Part shown: positions 1 to 5,308 of the stretch, in pieces
Numbering within the stretch: position 1 is the first letter of the stretch
How the letters are laid out: the number at the start of each line of letters is the position of its first letter
Assembly: GCA_900767325.1 (NCBI GenBank)
Contig: CAAFYT010000013.1
Span: 1 to 5,308, forward strand
DNA length: 5,308 nucleotides
Source of the DNA: Kiritimatiellia bacterium
Lineage (GTDB): Bacteria > Verrucomicrobiota > Kiritimatiellia > RFP12 > UBA1067
Reading direction: 5' to 3'
Position numbers and translations under genes: made by a program
The notes under the pieces: generated by a model
Databases searched by the model: none
The model's input: the letters and a program-made list of their open reading frames with translations, nothing else
Told to the model about the DNA's origin: nothing

Positions 1-25
1 CATTGTCAAACAACTTCATGTTCAT
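1..25 (-). CDS. First codons of an unidentified downstream gene, truncated by the window edge
   Basis: An ATG at 23-25 on the minus strand, placed correctly behind a strong ribosome binding site, opens a frame reading MNMKLFDN before the sequence ends. A second in-frame ATG at 17-19 is possible but further from the ribosome binding site. Eight residues are too few to name a product. Being 28 bases behind pyrC on the same strand, it is probably part of the same transcript. Confidence 0.6.
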
Positions 26-27
26 GG

Positions 28-36
28 CTCACCTCC
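28..36 (-). promoter_or_regulatory. Ribosome binding site of the gene at the left edge
   Basis: GGAGGTGAG on the minus strand is a strong Shine-Dalgarno sequence two bases before the ATG at 25, with six bases between GGAGG and the ATG. It lies in the 28-base gap after the dihydroorotase stop. This gap holds no terminator-like hairpin, so the operon appears to continue to the left. Confidence 0.7.
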
Positions 37-53
37 GTCTTTCGTCTAACGCC

Positions 54-1133
54 TCACGTCCCCGCCGCCCAGCACCTGAACTTCATGCCGTCGTAAGGGC
101 AATTCCGCGACAGCGACGCGAACGAGTTGACGTCGACGGTTCGTTCCGCGCCGACGACGACAGCCGTCGGAGACAAGGACTCGAGACGTGAGACGCAAGA
201 CGGCGCGAGGATGTCGCGCGGCAGCTTCCACCACGCCTCCGCCCATTTCCCGACCGACAGCCCCTCCTCCTCCACCATGACGCCGTAGGTTATGGCGATC
301 GCCGTCTCAAGCCCGATGATGCCGTTGGCGCCCGCGAGGAAGCCGCACTCCTTCCGCTCCCGCGGATGCGGCGCGTGATCCGTGGCGAACATCAATACAC
401 CGTCCTTCACCGCCTCTCGAAGCTCGGCGCGGTCCTCGCGCGTGCCCAGGGGCGGCGCCATCTTGAAGTTCGCGTCATCCGCGGTCAGGTCGTCGCACGA
501 GAGGAGCAGATGATGCGGCGTTGCCTCTGCGGTGACCGGCAGCCCTTCGCGCTGCGCCGCGCGCACAAGCTCCACGCCCTCGGCCGTGGAGATGTGCTGG
601 ATGTGCAGCCGACAACCCGTGACGCGACAAATCGACAGATCCCGACGGATGGCGTCGGTCTCGGCGGAGACGGGAATGACCGGCAGGCCGAGGCGATGCG
701 CGAGCGGACAGTCTCGAATCACGCCTTCGGTCGGCACCAGCGCATGCTCGCAGATCGTCATGTTGAGCTCCACGGCCCGGAGCATCGCCTCCTCCATGAC
801 CTTCGCATCCGCCACATAGCCGCCATCGTCCGTGAAGAACGCCGCGCCGGCCTCCGCAAGCCGCTCGAGATCCGCCACCTCCCGCCCGAGCCGTCCGCGC
901 GTGATGCAGGCCGAGGGGAAGATGCGCGGCGAACCCGCGCGCCCGATCTGCCGGCTCACCCAGTCCGCGCTGTCGCCGGCCGGATTCGTGTTTGGCATGG
1001 TGACGACGGCCGCGAACCCCCCGCGCCGCGCCGCCTCGAGTCCACTCACCGTATCCTCCGCTTCGGTCATGCCGGGATCGCGGAAATGCACATGCACATC
1101 CACGAAGCCCGGAAACGTCAACTCCGTCAGCAT
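54..1133 (-). CDS. pyrC: Dihydroorotase, class I, short form
   Basis: This is the third step of de novo pyrimidine synthesis: reversible cyclisation of N-carbamoyl-aspartate to dihydroorotate in the cytoplasm. The 359-residue amidohydrolase has HVHFRDPG with metal ligands His14 and His16 and substrate-binding Arg18, MPNTNP with Asn48, FTDDGG with Asp102/103 where class I enzymes may carry Asp in place of carboxylated Lys, His130 in CEHALV, His180 in IQHIST, and Asp252 in TDHAPH. All metal ligands appear present, so it is probably an active enzyme and not a PyrC-like pseudoenzyme. The family NPPL element reads APPL at 226-229. I chose ATG 1133 because the protein then begins directly before the first metal motif, as in the CAD dihydroorotase domain. 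An ATG at 1211 exists but would overlap the upstream gene by 85 bases. No good Shine-Dalgarno is visible, and the ATGCTGA overlap suggests coupling. The usual N-terminal extension of about 40-50 residues is missing, and so is the last strand after NCPYDGMKFR. Confidence 0.9.
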   Translation of the reverse strand: MLTELTFPGFVDVHVHFRDPGMTEAEDTVSGLEAARRGGFAAVVTMPNTNPAGDSADWVSRQIGRAGSPRIFPSACITRGRLGREVADLERLAEAGAAFFTDDGGYVADAKVMEEAMLRAVELNMTICEHALVPTEGVIRDCPLAHRLGLPVIPVSAETDAIRRDLSICRVTGCRLHIQHISTAEGVELVRAAQREGLPVTAEATPHHLLLSCDDLTADDANFKMAPPLGTREDRAELREAVKDGVLMFATDHAPHPRERKECGFLAGANGIIGLETAIAITYGVMVEEEGLSVGKWAEAWWKLPRDILAPSCVSRLESLSPTAVVVGAERTVDVNSFASLSRNCPYDGMKFRCWAAGT

Positions 1134-3010
1134 ATCGGCGTTTCCGCGAAGGAGAACCTGGTGATCTTGACGCCCGTGGGGTCGAGGATCTTCCTCACGA
1201 CCGTCATCCACTCGTCAGAGAACCCGCAGGCGATGACCACGGCATCGACGTTGAGCTCGTTGATGACCTCGGGGGCCTGATTGATCGTGCCGAACACCTT
1301 GATGCCGCCCACATAGCGTCCGCGCAGATAGACGTCGTCGTCGAGAAAGCCGACGACCAGCCGATTGTTCGTCGAAGCCGAACGCACGAGTTCGCGACGG
1401 AACGAACGGTAGCGCAGCCCGCATCCGTAGACGAGGATACGCGAGACGTCCTTGCGGTTACGGATGCGCGCGCAGTCAAGCGCATAGAAGAGATCGCGCA
1501 CAAAGGCGCGCAGCACCCGGATCGCCACCAGCATCACAAACGCCATCAGCGCGTAGACGATCGTGATCGATACGATCTTCGTCGGCGAAAACGCCGGCAG
1601 GTAGTAGGCGATTACCGAACCCGCGACAGAACCGAAGATGCAACCCAGGAAGAGCCGCACGTAATTCGACCCGACCGCGCGAGACCAGATCGTGCGGTAC
1701 GACCGGAAGAAGACGAGGGCGGCAAACATCGTCAGCACCCGCAGCGGCAGCCACATCTTGACGGTCGCCTCGGTGATCCGCCCTTCGGTGGCCAACACGC
1801 AGCCAAAGAACGCGCCGCAGAGGATCAGAATGTCGAAGAACACGAGGAACAGCACGGAGAACACGGCGAAGCGCCGACGGGAATCGTGATCCTGCGAATG
1901 GGCCATTTCGTTCAGGAGCCGCCCCGCGTCGAAAAGCTCGATTCGCGCATCCCTGAAGATCACGATGCCGGCCAGAGCAACCGCCAGTAGCCACACGCCA
2001 CCCGCGCGCGACTTGAGCGCCATCGCCACCAGACCGAAGCCGACCGCCGTCAGCGCCATCGCATAGAGGATCCACGCCGTCTTGAGCTGATCGAAGCCCG
2101 TCGCCCGCAGGATGCGATGATGCAAGTGGTCGACGTCGGCCGTCATGACCTCGGCGGACCGGCCCGCCTCGGGCCCCTCGCCGCTGTTGAGGAGCAGCCG
2201 GCGCAGGGAGCGCCGGATGATCGCCAGCGAAGTGTCGAAGATCGGCACGCCCATCGCCAGAAGCGGCACGCCGATCGAGACCAGCACTGAATTCGGCTCG
2301 TGTGAGGCAAACGGCAGCACGGCGATCACGAAGCCAATGAACATCGAACCGCAATCGCCGAGGAAAACCGACGCGGGGTGGTAGTTGTAGCGCAGGAACC
2401 CGAGGAAAGCTCCCGCCAGCGCGAAGTAGACCAGCGTCGCATGCGCGTTGTGCATGAAGAAAAGCGACCCCGCCATGCCGACGACGGCGATGAAGGCAAG
2501 GCCCGTCGCAAGACCGTCGAGCCCGTCGATCAGATTGAAGGCGTTGACCGCACCGAGGATCCAGAACACAGTAAGGATGCAATCCAACCAAACCGGAATG
2601 GACGGCCAGAGGTCGGCGAACCCGATGCCCCCCCATGCCCACGCGAGGACCGCCACGACGAGCTGCCCGAGGAGCTTCAGCTTCGGCCGCAGCGAGAAGC
2701 GATCGTCCGCAAGGCCGATGAGCGCCATCGCCACCGAAAGGGCGGCGATCCGATAGGAAACCGAATCCGGAACTAGATCATGCCACGGATAACCGGAGAT
2801 CAGGTGGAAGGCGCAGTAGGAGATGTTGAAGCCCAGCACGATCGCAAGGCCTCCGCCCCGGGGGATCGGCTTCTTGTTGATGCGCCGCGCATCGGGCTTG
2901 TCGACCATGCCGATGCGCCGGTTGAATTCGCGGACGAGCGGCGTCAGGATCAACGTCAACGCCAGAGCGGAAAGGAACGCCACGACATGTGGAACGAGAC
3001 TTCTGATCAT
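1127..3010 (-). CDS. Fusion of WecA/MraY-type undecaprenyl-phosphate sugar-1-phosphate transferase with a CapD/FlaA1-like N-terminal module
   Basis: The start at 3010 gives 627 residues. Residues 1 to about 350 form a polyprenyl-phosphate hexose(amine)-1-phosphate transferase: MVDKPDARRINKKPIPRGGG at 35-54, the Asp pair at 102-103 in GLADDR, NAFNLIDGLDGLA at 156-168, FLGDCGS at 216-222 and the HIP-like DHLHHRIL at 294-301. Such enzymes start lipid-linked glycans for O-antigen, enterobacterial common antigen, teichoic acid or exopolysaccharide at the cytoplasmic face. After a linker around 355-380 come four more membrane segments (about 381-402, 421-436, 450-471, 478-500). A Rossmann-like domain follows (524-612) with ILVYGCG, VVGFLDDD at 552-559, GGIKVFGTI and VDAVVIACG. 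This second half matches the N-terminal membrane plus CoA-binding-like part of CapD/FlaA1 dehydratases, but the catalytic SDR domain is absent. The glycine pattern is degraded (GCGLRY instead of GxGxxG), so the second half may sense or scaffold rather than catalyse. It overlaps EpsI as ATGA and the dihydroorotase by seven bases. Confidence 0.88.
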   Translation of the reverse strand: MIRSLVPHVVAFLSALALTLILTPLVREFNRRIGMVDKPDARRINKKPIPRGGGLAIVLGFNISYCAFHLISGYPWHDLVPDSVSYRIAALSVAMALIGLADDRFSLRPKLKLLGQLVVAVLAWAWGGIGFADLWPSIPVWLDCILTVFWILGAVNAFNLIDGLDGLATGLAFIAVVGMAGSLFFMHNAHATLVYFALAGAFLGFLRYNYHPASVFLGDCGSMFIGFVIAVLPFASHEPNSVLVSIGVPLLAMGVPIFDTSLAIIRRSLRRLLLNSGEGPEAGRSAEVMTADVDHLHHRILRATGFDQLKTAWILYAMALTAVGFGLVAMALKSRAGGVWLLAVALAGIVIFRDARIELFDAGRLLNEMAHSQDHDSRRRFAVFSVLFLVFFDILILCGAFFGCVLATEGRITEATVKMWLPLRVLTMFAALVFFRSYRTIWSRAVGSNYVRLFLGCIFGSVAGSVIAYYLPAFSPTKIVSITIVYALMAFVMLVAIRVLRAFVRDLFYALDCARIRNRKDVSRILVYGCGLRYRSFRRELVRSASTNNRLVVGFLDDDVYLRGRYVGGIKVFGTINQAPEVINELNVDAVVIACGFSDEWMTVVRKILDPTGVKITRFSFAETPIC

Positions 3011-3600
3011 TCCACCACCTCCTTCAGTTTTCTCAGAAATGCGGAGATCCGCGCATCGTCGGCGCAACAGGCGTTGACCGTGACCATCGCCCAGCGGTCG
3101 ACGCGCCCGAGGATGCTGCGATCCCAGACGTCCCGGAAGATCCGCACGACGTGCGACGACGTATGGAAGCCGGACTGGTTGAAGAACGTGTAGGCGAAGC
3201 CGAGCTGCGAGACGCCTCCCCGCGCCAGCGAGAGCACACGCCAACCCACGCCGCCCACGCTGACCGTGCGCGGAGACATCATCTGGAAGCCCTGCGAAGG
3301 CAGACACATCTCGGGGCGGTGGATCGAACTCTTCGAACGCCCGCCGATGACGAGCGAGACCTGGTACCACTCGCCGTTCTCCGCTGCGTAGACGCGCTTG
3401 TCGAGGATCGTGTCTTCAGGAAGCGTGTGCAGCTCCGCCTCACTCGGCGGCACGACCTCCGACTTGAAGCCGGCGATCTCGCCCAGCCGAACCGCAGGCG
3501 CCTCGCAGAGCTCCGGCTCGACGGTCCGGGCCTGATGAACCATCACCCCGACGACCAGCCCCGTCGCCACAAGCGGAATCAGGATTTCGCGCGCACGCAT
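3007..3600 (-). CDS. EpsI-family exosortase-associated protein
   Basis: This 197-residue protein has one N-terminal hydrophobic segment (about residues 5-21) and then a soluble domain, so it is probably an inner-membrane-anchored periplasmic protein. The diagnostic element is HRPEMCLPSQGF at 94-105, the counterpart of the HxPExCLPxxGW motif of the EpsI domain. The later VVRIFRDVWD and GRVDRWAMV stretch (151-173) also follows the EpsI pattern. EpsI proteins are encoded next to exosortases, and in many lineages the domain is fused to the exosortase C-terminus. Here it is a separate gene. The molecular role is not settled; it is regarded as an accessory to protein sorting or polysaccharide export. 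Cys99 in the motif and the pair Cys178-Cys179 are visible cysteines of possible structural or functional importance. The gene overlaps the exosortase by 22 bases and the following gene by 4 bases, implying translational coupling on both sides. Confidence 0.9.
   Translation of the reverse strand: MRAREILIPLVATGLVVGVMVHQARTVEPELCEAPAVRLGEIAGFKSEVVPPSEAELHTLPEDTILDKRVYAAENGEWYQVSLVIGGRSKSSIHRPEMCLPSQGFQMMSPRTVSVGGVGWRVLSLARGGVSQLGFAYTFFNQSGFHTSSHVVRIFRDVWDRSILGRVDRWAMVTVNACCADDARISAFLRKLKEVVE
3018..3024 (-). promoter_or_regulatory. Canonical Shine-Dalgarno sequence fixing the start of the WecA-like fusion gene
   Basis: AAGGAGG on the minus strand is a full match to the anti-Shine-Dalgarno complement and lies seven bases before the ATG at 3010. 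The frame is open further upstream, to 3370 and beyond, but that extension runs antiparallel in character to nothing known and lies over the EpsI gene. This site decides for the start at 3010. Confidence 0.85.
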
Positions 3601-4457
3601 CTCGCCCCCCTTGTGATCAGCTCGCCGACCGCGACCATCAGCGCAATCGCCACCAGAAACACGACATAGCCGGAATAGTCATGGTAGAACCCGGTCGCGA
3701 AATCGGCGGAACAGCACGCGGCCACGCCCACGATCGATATGATCCGCACGATGTTGCCGACGACCGCAATCGGTATCGACAGCGCGAAGAGCAGCCCGCG
3801 CCGCAGCCAGGTCGGCTGCGTGAAATAGGCGTAGCCCGCCGCCAGCGCCATCATGGCGAAGAGCGAACGCATTCCGCTGCACGGCTCCGCCACGTCGATC
3901 GCGAACGACCCCGTCGAGGACGTCAGCATCGTCCCCTGACGAACAACATCCAGCCCGACGCCCTGCAAGGTCGAATACGCCGCCGACACCGCGAACATCC
4001 GCAGATGGATCGTCACGACGTCCAAGAACGAATGGAGTGGCATGCAGAAGAGCAGGAAAAGGATGGGGAACGCGGCCTGTTTCAGGGTCTTGCGCCCGAA
4101 GACCGCCAGCGTCAGGAACAGGAGAACGCCGACGAGGCCGACGATCTCAAGCCGGATCTGGCTCCCCCGCGCGCCCAGGAAACCGCAGAAGAGGAACGGC
4201 ACAAGCCCCACGAGCCCCCAGACGGACGGTTCGTCGAACGAAGCCGCGAGTTCGCGCCTTTCGCGCCAGATCACATAGGCGGAGAAGACCGGCACATACC
4301 AGCCATAGGAAAGATCCTCCATCACGCCTCGGAAGATCTCTGGCGCATGGTGGAAGATCAGCAGCCGATACCCGACGACCAGCGCCAAGAACGACAACGC
4401 GAACAGGCCGACGCGCAATCTGTTGAAACCCGCTTTCATCTGAACATAGTATACCAT
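3579..4457 (-). CDS. xrt: Exosortase (PEP-CTERM-type protein sorting transpeptidase)
   Basis: This 292-residue polytopic membrane protein carries the exosortase/archaeosortase active site: Cys193 in EPCSGMRS, Arg238 in GNIVRIIS and His259 in FYHDYSGY. Other family landmarks are the DLSYGWYVPVFSAYVIWRER region near 48-67 and FPILFLLFCMPL at 130-141, with about eight hydrophobic segments between residues 15 and 280. Exosortases are thought to cleave C-terminal tripartite signals (short motif, membrane helix, basic tail) and join the protein to an envelope acceptor. No substrate gene with such a tail is in this window, so the recognised motif and the exosortase subclass are unknown. I chose the ATG at 4457 because GGTGA sits just upstream at a suitable distance, giving a 22-base overlap with the preceding gene. 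An in-frame ATG at 4439, overlapping the upstream TGA as ATGA, would remove six residues (start MKAGFNRLR) and is a serious alternative. It is the only start usable by the possible internal promoter. Confidence 0.93.
   Translation of the reverse strand: MVYYVQMKAGFNRLRVGLFALSFLALVVGYRLLIFHHAPEIFRGVMEDLSYGWYVPVFSAYVIWRERRELAASFDEPSVWGLVGLVPFLFCGFLGARGSQIRLEIVGLVGVLLFLTLAVFGRKTLKQAAFPILFLLFCMPLHSFLDVVTIHLRMFAVSAAYSTLQGVGLDVVRQGTMLTSSTGSFAIDVAEPCSGMRSLFAMMALAAGYAYFTQPTWLRRGLLFALSIPIAVVGNIVRIISIVGVAACCSADFATGFYHDYSGYVVFLVAIALMVAVGELITRGARCVRAKS
3605..3612 (-). promoter_or_regulatory. Ribosome binding site of the EpsI gene
   Basis: On the minus strand AAGGGGGG is followed by CGAG and the ATG at 3600. 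It is a purine-rich variant of AAGGAGG lying inside the 3' end of the exosortase gene. It supports the ATG at 3600 as the start and the 22-base gene overlap. Confidence 0.6.
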
Positions 4458-5308
4458 ATTTCACCGACATCGTGAACGCCCTGAAAGCGCTCTGAGCAAT
4501 CGGCGGGGAAAACCAGAAGCGGCACGCGCCAGAGCGAGGCGGAGCGCTGATCCCTCCAACCGGCGCAATCCACGCTCTCGCCATGGTCGGACACGAATAC
4601 GAGCGCCGTGCGCGGCGGCAGACGCTCGATCAACCCGGAAAGGACCTCGTCGGTGTAACGCACGCTGCGGTCGTAGTCGTCAAGCCCCTCGCCCTCGGCA
4701 AAGCCCGGCGGAACGCGATCCCCCGGCTCGAAATGGCTCCCGATCATGTGTGCGAAGACCGCAACGGGGCGCCGATCACCCTCCTGCGCCTTGAATTCGT
4801 CCAGAACGGCTTCGCGTAGCGCGGCATCGTCGGACACGTAGCGCCGCGTTTCGCAGGCGGCGAAGATCATCTGCTCGACGCCGCAATAGCGCTCCCAATG
4901 CCCCTGCGCGCTGACGAGAACCGTCCGATACCCCCTTCGGCGAAACGCAACCGGCATCGTCTCGATGGCCGCTTCGCGCGCCGCGCGCGTCGCACGGGTC
5001 AGGATCATCCGCAGCTCGCGCGCGGTATCCGGGTAGATCGCCTCGATAGGCCCCAGCACCGCAAGACGCTCGCCAAGGGCCGCAAGACGCGGCGTGGTCG
5101 GCTTCGCGTAGCCGTAGAGGGACATGCGATCCGAAGTCAGCGATTCGCCGATGACGAATACGAGATTCGTCGCGCCGGGCGCAGCCGACCCGCTTTCCGC
5201 CGCACGCGCATCGCTCCATCTCCCCGCGCGGATCAGTTCACTGTACTCGGCGGCGCTCCGGAACGTATCATACGCGACATAAACTGGCTTCCAGGCGAAC
5301 AGCGAGCC
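4436..5308 (-). CDS. Phosphoethanolamine transferase-like protein (EptA/CptA superfamily), 5' end outside window
   Basis: The frame is open from the right edge to a TGA at 4436-4438, giving 290 visible residues. The missing start should encode the N-terminal membrane domain of the family, so what is seen is the linker and the periplasmic catalytic domain of the alkaline phosphatase/sulfatase fold. Visible motifs, numbered from the edge: VIGES with metal-ligand Glu55; MSLYGYAKPTTP at 62-73; YPDTARE, where Thr95 is the likely nucleophile that carries the phosphoethanolamine; RRGYRTVLVSAQG at 123-135; HMIGSHFEP at 187-195; and VSDHGES with Asp241 and His242. Family members move phosphoethanolamine from phosphatidylethanolamine to lipid A, core heptose or other glycans. 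The acceptor here is unknown. The protein ends about 48 residues after SDHGE, earlier than EptA or EptC. The histidine usually found downstream of SDHGE is not apparent, so activity is not certain. It overlaps the exosortase start by 22 bases. The ATG at 5123-5125 is internal to the SLYGY motif region and is not the real start. Confidence 0.85.
   Translation of the reverse strand, partial: GSLFAWKPVYVAYDTFRSAAEYSELIRAGRWSDARAAESGSAAPGATNLVFVIGESLTSDRMSLYGYAKPTTPRLAALGERLAVLGPIEAIYPDTARELRMILTRATRAAREAAIETMPVAFRRRGYRTVLVSAQGHWERYCGVEQMIFAACETRRYVSDDAALREAVLDEFKAQEGDRRPVAVFAHMIGSHFEPGDRVPPGFAEGEGLDDYDRSVRYTDEVLSGLIERLPPRTALVFVSDHGESVDCAGWRDQRSASLWRVPLLVFPADCSERFQGVHDVGEIWYTMFR
4448..4476 (-). 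promoter_or_regulatory. Possible sigma70-type internal promoter with extended -10, ahead of the exosortase
   Basis: Read on the minus strand, TTCACG (4471-4476, four of six matches to the -35 consensus) is followed by exactly 17 bases and then TATACT (4448-4453, five of six matches to the -10 consensus). A TGG directly before the -10 makes it an extended -10. The patch is AT-rich in a GC-rich region. It lies within the last codons of the upstream gene and the first codons of the exosortase. Transcription would be expected to start near 4441-4442, downstream of the ATG at 4457 but two or three bases before the in-frame ATG at 4439. The -10 area is also close to a palindrome (ATGGTATACTAT), which could be an operator. 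This is motif matching only, and the organism's own promoter consensus is not known. Confidence 0.3.
5059..5090 (-). repeat. 21-base imperfect tandem duplication inside the phosphoethanolamine transferase gene
   Basis: An 11-base word, CCGCAAGACGC on the plus strand, occurs at 5059-5069 and again at 5080-5090, exactly 21 bases apart and with similar flanks. On the coding strand this gives two seven-residue units, RLAALGE followed by RLAVLGP, between the TTP motif and the putative catalytic Thr. It is in frame and probably a small internal duplication within a helix, without evidence of mobility. Confidence 0.55.

Noticed and set aside
26..53. Possible terminator between pyrC and the next gene
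   Set aside because: The gap is only 28 bases, shows no stable GC-rich hairpin followed by T residues, and is occupied by a ribosome binding site.
1134..1211. 26-codon N-terminal extension of dihydroorotase from the ATG at 1211
   Set aside because: The extra residues are charged, show no family similarity and would overlap the conserved end of the preceding gene by 85 bases. The ATG at 1133 places the first metal motif as in short dihydroorotases.
366..1280. 304-codon open frame on the plus strand opposite pyrC
   Set aside because: It is rich in Arg, His and Gly, lacks any recognisable domain and lies exactly antisense to a strongly conserved enzyme. GC-rich third positions explain the absence of stops.
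1476..2642. 388-codon open frame on the minus strand in another frame of the WecA-like gene
   Set aside because: It is a frame-shifted shadow rich in Arg, Gly and Ala. The true frame carries all the transferase motifs over the same bases.
3011..3370. 120-codon N-terminal extension of the WecA-like fusion protein
   Set aside because: It lies over the EpsI gene, has no membrane or family similarity, and the canonical Shine-Dalgarno seven bases before the ATG at 3010 fixes the start there.
3681..4475. 264-codon open frame on the plus strand opposite the exosortase
   Set aside because: The translation is highly charged and low in complexity (Arg, Glu, Gln, His), typical of the antisense of a hydrophobic membrane protein, with no motif or good start site.
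1..5308. CRISPR array, tRNA, rRNA, insertion sequence or attachment site
   Set aside because: I saw no regularly spaced repeats, no transposase motifs, no terminal inverted repeats and no RNA gene signature; the window is almost wholly coding.

Overview
The window is one dense, co-directional gene cluster. Every gene I can support lies on the minus strand and is transcribed from high to low coordinates. It is GC-rich (about 60% by eye), with no stretch over 30 bases free of coding sequence and no visible terminator. In order of transcription it holds: (1) the 3' two-thirds of a periplasmic phosphoethanolamine-transferase-like enzyme of the alkaline phosphatase/sulfatase fold (4436-5308, runs off the right edge); (2) an exosortase with an intact Cys-Arg-His triad (3579-4457); (3) an EpsI-type exosortase-associated protein (3007-3600); (4) a two-part membrane protein joining a WecA/MraY-type undecaprenyl-phosphate sugar-phosphate transferase to a CapD/FlaA1-like N-terminal membrane and Rossmann module (1127-3010); (5) a short class I dihydroorotase (54-1133); (6) the first eight codons of an unidentified gene (1-25).

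The organism is probably a Gram-negative, envelope-elaborating bacterium. Exosortases with EpsI partners are established parts of the PEP-CTERM protein sorting and exopolysaccharide systems of Proteobacteria, Verrucomicrobiota, Planctomycetota and relatives. A PVC-group or uncultivated lineage would fit, but I cannot fix the taxon from this sequence alone.

The genes look like a single translationally coupled operon. Neighbouring reading frames overlap by 22, 22, 4 and 7 bases, and the last gap is 28 bases. The reading consistent with all parts is an envelope assembly line. The WecA-type enzyme starts a glycan on undecaprenyl phosphate. The phosphoethanolamine transferase decorates a periplasmic glycan or lipid. 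The exosortase/EpsI pair cleaves C-terminal sorting signals and transfers the proteins to an envelope acceptor. Dihydroorotase makes a pyrimidine precursor that ultimately feeds UDP-sugar and UTP pools, but its place in this operon may be coincidental.

The most interesting points are: the adjacency of a phosphoethanolamine transferase and an exosortase, which suggests a testable GPI-like anchoring idea; the unusual fusion in gene 4; the missing C-terminal part of the phosphoethanolamine transferase; and an AT-rich promoter-like patch at the exosortase start that would give a nearly leaderless transcript.
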